From Sorghum bicolor (taxonomy: Eukaryota > Streptophyta > Magnoliopsida > Poales > Poaceae), in contig NC_012870.2 in the NCBI RefSeq assembly GCF_000003195.3, positions 24,172,501 through 24,236,500 on the forward strand: a DNA stretch of 64,000 nt, written 5' to 3'. The notes beneath the pieces are model-generated. The model saw only the letters and a list, made by a program, of their open reading frames with translations, ran no database searches and had not been told where the DNA came from. Both the position numbers and the translations under genes were made by a program. This document shows positions 53,905 through 64,000 of the stretch, in pieces. How positions within the stretch are numbered: position 1 is the stretch's first letter; each line of letters starts with the position of its first letter.

Positions 53905-56900
53905 TGTAACACCTTATAAAACTCCATCCGGTCGCAGTTCATTAATTTATAGTTCTTTTTCATAATAGCAAATATAGCCAACCATAACGACAACCTAAAA
54001 CTCATAGGTGACACGAGATCACCTAACTTCTACCGGTTAAAGTATGACTAAGCTGCTACTCGATCCTAACTCTACGTAGGATGTAGGGTAATATATCTAG
54101 ACAAGGATAAAATATATATGCAACAAGGGTTTTATACCAACTCCTATACCTAATGCAACAATAGATATAAACATATAATTAAACTCAAACTTTGGTAAAG
54201 TAGATAAGAGACTTATAATGCTCGGGGCTTGCCTTTCATGAACATGGATAGTTCGTGACACGGACACTCCACCACCTCTTTGGGCTCCCCAGGTTCTGCT
54301 GGCTAGGCCTCCGACTCCTAGCTGGTCTTCTGATCCTCCGACTGCGCTCTTTCCACTTCGAGTAGTGGCACGCCTTGCAGTACACCTATTGCATGCATAT
54401 TCATTCAGTAAGTAGACATGTTTGCACGATGATGACATGATGGATGCTAAACATGATAGTTCACACATCTAAACTTCACTGGACACTTATTTACTGAGTA
54501 AAGCCCAGCTCTATTCAAATCACTTTAACCATTTAGATAAACAACTCATGACCACAACTACACAAGAGCAACCACACATACCAGGACAAACAACAGCAGC
54601 CCAGAAAACCGATCATAACAGAAGATATATAAATCAAAAAGACTTGCTACAAGATAATCTGGAAAGCTTATAAAATTATCTACATTTCATATTTAATCAT
54701 CACAGCAAGATTCAATTAGCAAGACGGTCAAACAGGCAGATGACCAGATCTAGGTTCAGGAAAACAGAGAATCACTACAAACTGCATTTCAGCTTTCAAC
54801 AGCAGTAACTCTTAAACCATATGGCCAAATGTCACCAAATTTTAACAGAAGCTAGAACAACAAGTTCTCTACAACTTTGGTATAAACAAGCTCCTCAGAT
54901 GACCTAATTATTACATAGTAATTAGCAAAGTGGCTCATTGCTGTCCGGAAAAGACATGCAACCCTTAAGTTAATTATTTAATGACAAAGAAAACACATGC
55001 TTAAGGAAAACCAAGATGATCAACATGATACACATATCATAACATTACTAGAAACTAACTTGCTACTTCTAAAACATTTCATAAAACACATTTATTAATT
55101 AATTACATAAAAAGGCATAAATAAGAGATATTTCTTAAGGTGCTCAGAAAAATCTACAAAAATTATAGGAGCATAAGCATGTCAACTAAGGACCAGTATA
55201 CAAACTTCATGGTAATTGCACATGCAGAATTTAAGATATTCTCATTAACAGGTGACAAGGTGTATTTAGTCATAAATAGGAAACTCTATTGAAAAGTGTC
55301 AAACAACAGATTTCAGATTATTCTTAGCATTAACTTACCATAAGAACAACATTTACCAAAACTCATCATAAGAGGACTCACAAATTAATTATGAAAATTC
55401 AAACAAATATTAATCAGTTAAATAAGAATGATTCATAGTTATAATATACAATACCCAAAACTCATGAAATTTAAACTATAGCCTACTCATACTACACAAA
55501 GCATGTCATAAAATTTTCATGGCATTTGAAGCTATACACAAAGAGATATGAGTTTATTCTTATTTACACATGAATAAAAGACATAATTAACAACTAATTA
55601 TTCTTGCATGAAACATAGCATATTTCATATTTTTTATTAAAAATTACACTTCTTAGAGAGTACCACAAAATTTGGATCACTAGATTTGGAGCCCTAGAAG
55701 TAAAGATATGATTTTTGCATGTTGGGGCAAAAATTTGAATTTGAATTAATCAAAGAGAGGGAAAAGGGGAGACTGACACGCGGGGTCCACACGTCAGCAA
55801 GAGTAGAGCAGAGGAGAGGTTGACCGATGACGTACTCACTATCAGCGAGGCCTTTGGCAAAACCAAGGACACCCTCATGCTCTACTCGACGAGGCGACTC
55901 GATTGACCCTATTCTTCCCCGGCGGAGCCACCAGAAGGGGTTCATCATCGATAATGGCGGCTCAGCGGAGCTGCATGGCCATGCGCCGGCGAGCTCAGGC
56001 CAGTAGAGCACACAGTGAGGGGTTCTAAAGCTTCAGTGAGTGAAGGCAGATCTTCCTAGGTAGGTGAGAGGATTGGAGAGGGTACAACTAGGGCTGGCCA
56101 TGTGCATGCGGAACTCCAGCAAGGGTACGGCGGCGCTAAGCGTCGTCTTCAACACCGGTGAGTGAAGTAGAGTGTCCAACAAACATCATGGAAGATCGCT
56201 TAGGTCCTAAGGTACCCAAAGGAGAAGAAAGGAGAAGAAGAGCACGACTAGACCGCTCGACATTGAGTTCATCGGAGAATTTGCTCTCTCTAGTGAACTT
56301 TGGGGGAAACACGAAATGTGATCTCACCGAGGCTTTTCTTGACCAACTCGAGGATGGACGAGGCGGAGACGACAATGGCACAACTGTGGGAGGAGTTGGG
56401 CGAGTGGAGGAGCTTCGATGAGCGTGCACGAGCGTGTGAGAGTGGCATGGTGGCAATGGCATTGCCATGTCTGCCTCTAGAGTGGAGAGCGCGTGAGAGA
56501 GAGGTAGAGGGAGGAAGTGGAGTGAGTTGGGGAGAGCAGAGGGGCGCGTGGCGTCCATGACGGCCACGACAGCCTGACAAGTGGGCCCAACGCTGGTGTA
56601 CGAGCGCCAGATGGCAGCCGAACCCTGACGCTGGTTGGCCACGACGCTGACTGAATCAGCCATGAGGCCTCCCCATCGATGACTAATAGAGCAACTTCAA
56701 TAATGATTAACTTTCAAACCATTGAGAACTGGTCGATGATGCAGTTGACAAACTTGGAGAACTACACGAGCTCTACAACTTTGCCAAGTAGATCAAGAGC
56801 TAGATCAGCATAGCTTGAGAGATACAAAGCTCCAAACACTAGATTAGGCAAACTGTGTTCACCCCGGGACTTAGGAAAAATTCTGTGTGTTGAATCAACA

Positions 56901-57361
56901 CTCAAAATTGAATTGTGGGCCATATTTGAGCATATTGTGGTCATTTTCATGAGATGACTCTAAAACAACTTTTGATCCTTATAAAATTTGCCACAACTTT
57001 GCTTAATAGTGCTTAGACCTACAAAGATTTTAAATTGTACTTTTAAAAGGTCAAGCAAAAGAGGTCTAGAAGTCAACCTAGGTCAAAGCATGACTTAGAA
57101 GCATAATTAGAGCTAAAGATGAACATGAACATTGGTCCTTAAGATATCATAAGCATAGTTAAGTTGTTTTGGCAGATCATAAGCACACACTTGCATAAGC
57201 TACACATGAGCAATCACATATATGAGTATAAAAAATGAAGATTAAGTACATCAAACATGAAATGATGGCACACACATGATATGATGCTCATGATATGATA
57301 TGAAAATGCTTGCTCTTGTTATGCAAGTGATTAGATGCAACCATAACACTTGGTTGTTACA
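53905..57361 (-). repeat. Probable Tekay-like gypsy solo LTR, 3.46 kb
   Basis: The ends are TGTAACACC (53905) and TTGTTACA (57361), the inverted TGTAACA ends of Tekay/Del-type LTRs, whose LTRs are this long. Internal sentences about CAAAGTTGTAGAG-like words also occur (57000, 56770). Neither flank shows a primer site or polypurine tract, so it is solo. The flanking pentamers (GACGC and TTCGA) do not match. The 175-codon frame at 56663-56136 lies inside and has no domain; I do not call it a gene. Confidence 0.5.
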
Positions 57362-57374
57362 TTCGAAAGGGCCT

Positions 57375-57800
57375 CTATCAATTTGCCATTGAATGGTAAT
57401 AGAAGGTGAATCCAAACAGATCACATCAGAAGAAAGCTCTAATTCTTCTAACCACTCATGGCTAATTACAGACACTAAGTTTTGCGTTGTCTGTTTTAGG
57501 AATGCTTTGTCTAAGGGGTCATAAAGTTCTTGAATTTACGCTTTCTTGATCTTCCTAGGCTTCCTATGGTAATTCGAGGTGTTTCCGTATTCGACATAAA
57601 GTTTATCCTCAAAATTGAGCATGAAGTCTTCAAACTTGGTATCTAATGGCTCGGAATCTATAATAGCTGAAGGTTGTGATGGTTCTGGCAAAATTTTAGC
57701 TTTAGCAAATGTTATTTATTCTTCTACAAAATTCTCTCCTGGCTCTAAGGGTGTCAAATGCCCCAATCCTTTAGTGGAACTAGATTTGAATGTATTGATG
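57375..57800 (-). pseudogene. Athila gag-protease fragment
   Basis: Minus-strand text VISHEWLEELELSSDVICLD followed by SPSITIQ matches the + strand Athila element near 1530-1620 (SSEWLEESELSSDVVRLD). Upstream codons resemble its acidic linker. It is broken and ends at the Tekay-like LTR. Confidence 0.7.
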
Positions 57801-57859
57801 AAAAGAATTAAAGAGTGGCCTTTCATGTTGTTTCTGCTCTCCAGAGCTCATGACCCATA

Positions 57860-59876
57860 CCATTAGTCATCCAGGATCTTGTCAACAAAGATTTGCAACT
57901 CCTAGTTCATAATTTGTAAATTTTATGAATTTTATCTTTTGATCTCTATGTGGGTTGCCTTAGGTAAAGAAATAACTAGGAATATAATTTGTATCTTGGA
58001 TGATCACAAGATCTCTAATTCACCACATGTCATCAGTTGAGAAATATATGGCCATCCCAATCATTGGAGTCTCACTTATGTTGGTCATATCAAATAAAAT
58101 CTATGTGGTGATCTATCTACCTTGGTGGTGGTATGTTTCCTTGGCATATTCCATTTGTTGAAAATTTATGATGTCTTGACCAAGATATAGGATGAACTCC
58201 TCTTGACTCATAAACCGATTCAAATGTACTTTACAAGTAGTTTGAGTACTTGCTGCATATATTAAGGGGAGCCCATTCTATGTATTATGTCTTTGAGAGT
58301 AACATTTTATTCTAGTGAATTTGTGTAGTCTCTCGGTGAGAGTGAGTTTCTCATGGGTATGCTACATTAACTCAATCCAAATGGGTAAAGTTATCTCTCA
58401 TATTTACTTAGGCTGTAATTTTACCTCTTAAGTAGCTACTCTCCATAATATAGCTTAAATTCCCTTATTTGGACTTAATTGACCAAAAGTGCATATGTTC
58501 TTGTCTTCCACATATATATGTATGCACTATCAAAAAGAGTGAATTTAGTCTATGTTATGAGGTTTTGCAATTAGTGACTTACATACCTTCCACATCCAAA
58601 AGATCACTAGTTGTGAAACTCTAGCTTGTGCAATTTGATGCTATCTCTTGTCTTATGAGCATTATCTAGGTGACAATATGAGATACAAGCACCCATCCAA
58701 TTGGCATAACCTTTTGAAGATTCCTTCATTTGGTGTCAAAATTTTGAAGATCATATTTCAATTGGTATTGGTGGATAACTCAATCTGTCATATCAAGAAA
58801 TATGTATTCAATTGGTATCTCAAAATGACAACAAGAGCTGCCAATGGACTTTCAATTGAAATCAAGTACAAGCTTGTGATATCTCCTATAATCAAGAGAG
58901 ATGGGCACAAATGAAGTCTTTTTGCATTTTGCCAAGCCCATCAAAGCACTAAATTCATAATATCATGATCACAGAGGAGATTATAAGGTTTAGAACACAT
59001 GTATATCGCTCCATGAACTCTTGTATTATGTTTGTGTATCTAGGCCCTTACATGCTAGTGTGGTGCATGTGTATGCAATATTTGAGTCACACCATGAGTT
59101 TGTTCTTATGGTGAAGTTTAGAGAATGAGTTAGATATTTGGTTGACACCTCTTATGGTGATGAAGTGAGTTTGTATACTTTGTTTGGTAGAAAACTCAAG
59201 AGAGAATCTTGACTTAAAGTGTTGTATAGTTTGTTTGGTAGAAAACTCAGGAGATAAATCCTATATGCTAAACTTTTATCTACCTCTTGCCTTCACTTGT
59301 CTACCACTATTTCTTCCTTTTGGTGGATAGATTTTTTTTGGAGATTAATGCCAAAGGGGGAGAAATATTCAGAGAGAGTGTAAGCGAGGAGAAGAGATTA
59401 TGTGGATTGAAAGGGTAAAGGAGTATATATATATATATATATAAATAAATAAGATTTTTAATTTTTTTGTGGTGTGTGCAAGGATAGTTTATGCTCTTGA
59501 TAAGGACCATTTATGCTAGTGTGTGATATTCTTGCCTTGAGTGGTGCTTGCCTTTATTTCTGTGCTGTTTTGGTAGGTGCGGTAGTGCCACCCTTCTGGT
59601 GCACCCTTTGCTGGCCAGCAAACTTTGAGTGCATGACTTGCCATGAGCATCATGTTTATCATGTTGACACCTTGCATCCCACGTATACTAAGATATAGGA
59701 GAGTTCTCACACTTTATCTTGAATATTGTATTTGGCATTTGAGGCTGAAGTTTGAAATTCCATATAGGCACACATTTAGTGGAGCTCACTATATCATAGG
59801 ATTCAAAAATCTTATGATTTATCAATCTCTTATAAGCTTTAATTATGTTGTTATTAATCACCAAAAAGTGGGAGAT
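57860..59876 (+). mobile_element. 3' internal part of another SIRE-type element
   Basis: No ORF survives. ATGCCAAAGGGGGAGAAAT near 59348 and the final polypurine tract AAAAAGTGGGAGAT (59863-59876) before an LTR start are typical of SIRE/Opie 3' regions. A 35-bp phrase (GTTTGGTAGAAAACTCA...) is repeated near 59182 and 59232. Confidence 0.6.
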
Positions 59877-60616
59877 TGAAAGTGCATCTAGCCCTTTTTG
59901 GGTTTTGGTGAATTGAATAACAACATGATTAAAGGTCTAATATGTTTGCTAAGTGTTGAACATGATATTGAGTGTATTGTATATACTTGTGGATTGTGTA
60001 TTAACAAGTATGTTCAAGGTTCAACAAGTAGGCAAACTTGATGATATGCCACATAGTGTTGAAATAAAGGCCAAATTATGTATTGCAAAAGACAACAATG
60101 CAATCCTACTATTTCTCTCCTTCCATTTATTGATGTATGGGGCTCACATGTCAATTTCTTCTCCATCACCATGCATTGAGGGAAGGAGAAGAGCTCTCCA
60201 ACCAGGTGGGCAAGGCATGGTCATGGGGCTGCAGTGGATGAGCTTGGGCGACAACTAGCATAGAAGCTGCCATTAAACTCCATCTAGAGCTTGGTGACAG
60301 ATTGTAGTACTACTACACCAATAATAAGTGTTTGACTTGGGGTAAGCTAGCTTGGCCGTGGTGGCGATTGAATGGCATCGTGGCATCTGTTCTAGTCACA
60401 TACAACAACACAGAGAGGAACATGGCCTACCCTAGCTAGTTGTGCATGCAAGTATGTAGCAACCTACACAGAGCCGATGTGGAGCGAGATGGCGAGGCCA
60501 CCCATCAACGTGTGTGTGTGGCTCAGCTTCAGTGGCGAGCAGCAAGACCCCCATCGACACTCGACATACACGCGTGCTCAGCATGGGTGAGTAGCTAGGC
60601 GACTATCGATGAAATA
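59877..60616 (+). repeat. SIRE-type LTR, 5' portion
   Basis: Starts TGAAAGTGCATCTAGCCC right after the polypurine tract. The far end is not recognised; it is probably cut by the Tat element starting at 60617. Confidence 0.6.
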
Positions 60617-61059
60617 TGGTCGGCAGTCTACCTAGGGGTATGCCCAAGGTAGTAGATTATCGGCAATAGGTGCGCAAGCTACGAACTAGATGATGACGCA
60701 AGACACAGACAATGATTTTATCTAGGTTCGGCCATCGTGAGGGCGTAATACCTATGTCCTGTGTCTGATTATATTGATGATATGAGCTCAAATGAGTTGA
60801 GAGAGGTCCCTTATCCCACCTTATATAGTACGAGGGACAAGGTTACAAATCTAGAAACTAATCCTAGTCAGTTACAATTGCCATAGATAGTTCGATATCA
60901 ATTCTTATTCTAACCGATCAGGATCTTGCTTGATCTTCATGTCTACCTTCCTTGCGTAGAACTCCAAGTAGATCGATCAAGCCACAAATCAATCTCGTAA
61001 TGGGCCAATTCTCTCGGCCCAAGTCTAGCCGTAAGGGTATAGGGGTTTATACCCCCACA
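60617..61059 (-). repeat. 3' LTR of a Tat-lineage gypsy element
   Basis: On the minus strand it starts TGTGGGGGTATAAACCCC at 61059 and ends TGCCGACCA at 60617, preceded by CTCAGGGACTAGC. This is the usual polypurine/LTR junction of grass Tat elements (CTCGGGGACTAC-TGTGGGGG). A TATA box (ACTATATAAGG) is at about 60830. Confidence 0.7.
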
Positions 61060-62099
61060 GCTAGTCCCTGAGCACTATGTATTGTGATCTGACACGCCAT
61101 CTCGAGCTTCTTCGACCAGTGAATCTTGACATTTCCGATAAGCAAGAGAATCTCGAGCAGTTACGACGATATTTCAACTAGCTTGGAAATTAGTTGACCA
61201 CCATTAATACCAAAGAAGCAAGTTGTCCGAATAATGCATGGTGCTCTTTGAGAAAAAAGATTTATTTCCTGATGAAGTGTGCACACTTTACTTTTTTGAA
61301 AAGTATAGGGTTTGAAAAAGCAAGCATATTCACCGTAAGGTGAAGTTTGCCCACTTAGTCCCCGAGCCTAGTAGTAGGTGACATAGACACATGGTGCCAG
61401 GGTCTAAAAAAGAAAAATTTACGTACAAATTTTGATACTAAGATGCATCGGTAGGTGCATCGTACCTATGTAGTCCCCAAGCTTGCTGGAAGGCGAAGTA
61501 TGAGCCTGTAGCAAGGTCTAAAAATTAAAATTACCCCTCAGTTGTATATGAGTATAATTCATATGTAACTGAGAGGAGCAGTCCCCGAGCACAGCGTAGG
61601 AACTGGTCCACGAGTCCCTGAGCATGATTAGGAATGTAACCGTGCTCGGTGGTCAGAGCAGTCCCTGAGCACAACATAGGAACTGGTCCATGAGTCACCG
61701 AGCACAGAGTAAGGATGGGTCCACGAGTCCCCAAGTGTGGTTACGAATGTAACCATGCTCGATGGTCGAAGCAGTCTTCAAGTGTAAAGATTCCTCCTAT
61801 GTCTTATAGTAAAATAATTCCTAGTCCTGTCAACACATCATTGACATTGCTTTGTTCCAACTTCAAATAGTAGTCCATCTTCTTTAAATGTGTCAGTCTG
61901 CACACCCCATCAGCAACATAAAAAGGCAAGCCCATGAAAAATGGGCTATCCCACACGAGAGCCAGAGTGAGCGTAGGCCCATCAATCGACAGAACTACCT
62001 ATGATTTTATCGAGACAGTATTGGAAACCAAAACAACGCTCTCACCATAAACATCGCATGTTCCCCTAGATTTGGGAAGTGGAAAAGTTGGTTGCTGTG
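61060..62099 (-). mobile_element. 3' untranslated region of the Tat element with tandem repeats
   Basis: The minus strand repeats GCTCGGGGACT-like phrases many times. About 90-bp units (GAGCAGTCCC ... GGTCCACGAGTCCC on +) occur near 61577 and 61666. No ORF on the minus strand. Confidence 0.65.
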
Positions 62100-62107
62100 T
62101 ATAAATA
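62100..62107 (+). promoter_or_regulatory. TATA box of the Tat antisense ORF
   Basis: TATAAATA followed by GCCCTGGACATTAGCC and a C/A-rich leader; the ATG lies 121 bp on at 62228. Confidence 0.6.
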
Positions 62108-62227
62108 GCCCTGGACATTAGCCAATCTTCACCAAAGGCAGTTGCCATTTCTCGCCCAATGCAACATCTTCCTCCTTAAGCCACTAGCCACCTGAGCAAG
62201 ATCCAAAAAACCAACATCAAGAGCCAA

Positions 62228-63011
62228 ATGGCCAGAGGCAACTCAAAGAAGATGTCAGAGATGATGTCCAAGGAATGGTGGAAATCCAAGTCCACCATGC
62301 AGTCCATCAATGAGCTTGTCAAGATGGGAGTGCTGCACAACTAGGAATTCGATGGCTGGAGAGCACCGGTGGGAGAAAGCTTCCCCGACCCGAGACCCAG
62401 AGAGATCGTAGTATTCAAAGATTTCTTTAAAAGAGGTTTTGGTGTCCTAGTTCATCCATTTCTCCAAGGGTTACTTCTGTACTATGAGATTGGGATCTAC
62501 AATCTGCATCCCAACTTGATTCTTCTTATGACCATCTTTATCCATCTCTACGAAGCTTTTGCGGCTATAGAACCGTACTTCGACCTTTTCTGTTATCTTT
62601 TCTACCTGAGGAAGAAGGGGCTCATGGGGGATCCAAGATTGCTAGTGGAGTATACCTCAATCTCAGAGATGGAATGAAAACCCATTATCTCAGCTGCCCC
62701 TGGAATACCTCCTTGTTGGAGTTTCTACATCCGCGAGGAGCCCAATAGTGCCACTTTCTATGATGTCAGATACCAACTAGAGAAGAGAGTAAGCTAGACC
62801 GACAGACCAGAGTACGACGGGTAGGTCGAGGAGCTGATGAACTTGATCTAGTGGCCTCACTTAGACGGACCAACAGTGGTCGGCAGCTTCATCTGCCGAA
62901 AGATACAACCATATCAGAGGAGGGTCCATTCCGGGTATGAGTACCAAGGGAATGATGACACTACTCGAATGAAGGAGAGACTCAAGCAGGCAGAGATCCA
63001 TTGGCGGATCA
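62228..63011 (+). pseudogene. Antisense extra ORF of the Tat element (gypsy-type transposon domain)
   Basis: Starts MARGNSKKMSEMM. After a TAG at 62342-62344 it continues with VVFKDFFKRGFGVLVHPFLQ, LILLMTIFIHLYEAFAAIEP and CYLFYLRKKGLMG, then, after a frameshift near 62630, GVYLNLRDGMKTHYLSCPWN. This is the pattern of the domain annotated as putative gypsy-type transposon (Pfam PF04195, from memory). Such extra ORFs are known in Tat-lineage elements, often antisense to pol. Orientation here fits, since the LTR is on the minus strand. It is cut at 63011 by a SIRE LTR. Confidence 0.7.
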
Positions 63012-64000
63012 TGTAAGTGCACTCAAGCCCTAGTTGTGGGTTTTGGTGATAATGACCACACAATTAGAGGACTAATGAGATTTGTTGAGATGACAAGCAG
63101 GTAAAATAAGAATGAGGGTAACACATGAGATGTGAGATGGCAAAAGCCCAATTACCAAATGATGTGGTGATGGACTCAAAGGCATTAAAATTATTTGATA
63201 TTTAATCTTGAGTTTAGGCTATGCCGCACTATAAAGAGGGATGCAAATTTAGTTGGTCTGAGGAAGATAGAGTGCTCAAGTATTAAAACTAAATCAAAAG
63301 AGAGACACTCTAGCACTTCACGAGCACGTAGAATAGTTTTTTTAAGACTTGTGGTGTTGGAAGTCCCGACGCGCGTCGGAACTGATGACGCATGTCGGAA
63401 GTGATGACGTTCGTCGGAAGTCCCGACACCTGGCCCTCTTGCTACCTCTGCTCGCGCTTGCGTCGGAAGTCCCGACGCGCGTCAAAACTGATGACGCATG
63501 TCAGAAGTGATGACGTTCGTCGGAAGTCCCGACACCTGGCCCTCTTGCTACCTCTACTCGCGCTTGCGTCGGAAGTCCCGACGTACGTCGGAACTGATGA
63601 CGTGTCGGAAGTGATGACATGTGTCAGAACTGATGACGCGTCGGAACTGATGACGTGCGTCGGAACTGATGACGTTGGCTGGTTTTGTATAGACTTCTGA
63701 CCAAGTGAACAGTGTTTTTAGTATATGTCGGAAGTCCCGAGATCCGCGTCGGAACTTCCGACGTAGATCTGAATGGTTAGTTTTTAGCTTCTTGTATAAA
63801 TAGCTTTCTCGACGTTTCTAACCGTTAAGGACTCATTCTAATCAATTCACTCACGACCCCAACAGCTCTCAAGCTCTCAAGGCTCTTCTCTCCTCTCCCC
63901 TTTGCTCTAAACTTTGATTCCCTAAGGATTTGAGTGATAGGAGAGTAGATTGAGTGAGAAAATCATCTAGCAAGCTTGAGCACTTGAGTTTTTCGTCAAG
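63012..64000 (+). repeat. SIRE-type LTR running off the right edge
   Basis: Starts TGTAAGTGCACTCAAGCCC and contains a motif array (63350-63770), a TATA box TATAAATA at 63795-63802, then a leader (CTCTCAAGGCTCTTCTCTCC) like other SIRE LTR transcripts. Its end and any internal region lie outside. Confidence 0.7.
63355..63770. repeat. GTCGGAAGTCCCGAC / GTCGGAACTGATGAC array, 106-bp higher-order period
   Basis: Short palindromic units recur every 15-25 bp. A higher-order unit of 106 bp starts at 63361, 63467 and 63573 and includes ACCTGGCCCTCTTGCTACCT in the first two copies. Confidence 0.9.

Noticed and set aside
56136..56663. 175-codon minus-strand ORF
   Set aside because: Lies in the Tekay-like LTR, low-complexity Ser/Pro/Leu, overlapped by frames on the other strand.
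63355..63770. CRISPR-like array of palindromic repeats
   Set aside because: Plant nuclear DNA, units not evenly spaced, higher-order 106-bp period, and placed in an LTR promoter.

Overview
The window is nuclear DNA of a grass, most likely an Andropogoneae species such as sorghum or a close relative. The evidence is: GT-AG introns, GC-rich first exons, dense Tourist, Stowaway and hAT MITEs, a Helitron terminus of the grass type, and nested LTR retrotransposons of the Athila, Tat, Tekay-like and SIRE lineages. There are no rRNA, tRNA or CRISPR loci and nothing bacterial. All gene models come from reading the sequence by eye.

Layout. 1-12.3 kb: an Athila-type Ty3/gypsy element on + (1-8601, left end outside the window) sitting inside an older Athila-type element on - (8602-12260). 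12.3-17.5 kb: LTR remnants, a reversed Helitron end and Tourist-like MITEs. 17.6-18.5 kb: a two-exon gene (-) for a small HMA-fold protein with a poly-aspartate tail. 18.7-21 kb: a Helitron and a MITE with a triplicated core. 22.2-25.7 kb: a five-coding-exon MFS transporter gene (-) of the plant OCT7 (organic cation/carnitine transporter 7) type. 26.2-30.4 kb: a dead L1-type LINE and several MITEs. 30.5-38.4 kb: a nine-exon gene (+) for a DP transcription factor, the E2F dimerisation partner, with introns holding one hAT, two Stowaway, one Tourist and one copia-gag insertion. 40.0-52.2 kb: a complete 12.1-kb SIRE-type Ty1/copia element (-) with CCTCC target duplications, gag, decayed pol and a large env-position ORF. 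52-64 kb: tandem repeats, a 3.5-kb Tekay-like solo LTR, an Athila fragment, a SIRE 3' end, the 3' end of a Tat element (-) with its antisense extra ORF, and a second SIRE LTR running off the right edge.

The three host genes are unrelated housekeeping or regulatory genes: metal-binding-like protein, membrane transporter, cell-cycle transcription factor. The splice phases of each close exactly (138, 491 and 340 aa).

The most interesting pattern is in the retroelements. Three unrelated lineages (Athila, SIRE, Tat) each carry an accessory ORF in the 3' part of the element, and each ORF is preceded by what looks like its own promoter. In the Athila and SIRE copies that internal promoter reuses the GC-rich motif found in the same element's LTR: paired GGGCGCCCGCCC boxes 21 bp apart in Athila, and CACCGGACGC/GCGTCCGGTG clusters in SIRE. 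The SIRE ORF also carries a 36-bp in-frame scar copied from its own LTR/primer-binding-site junction.
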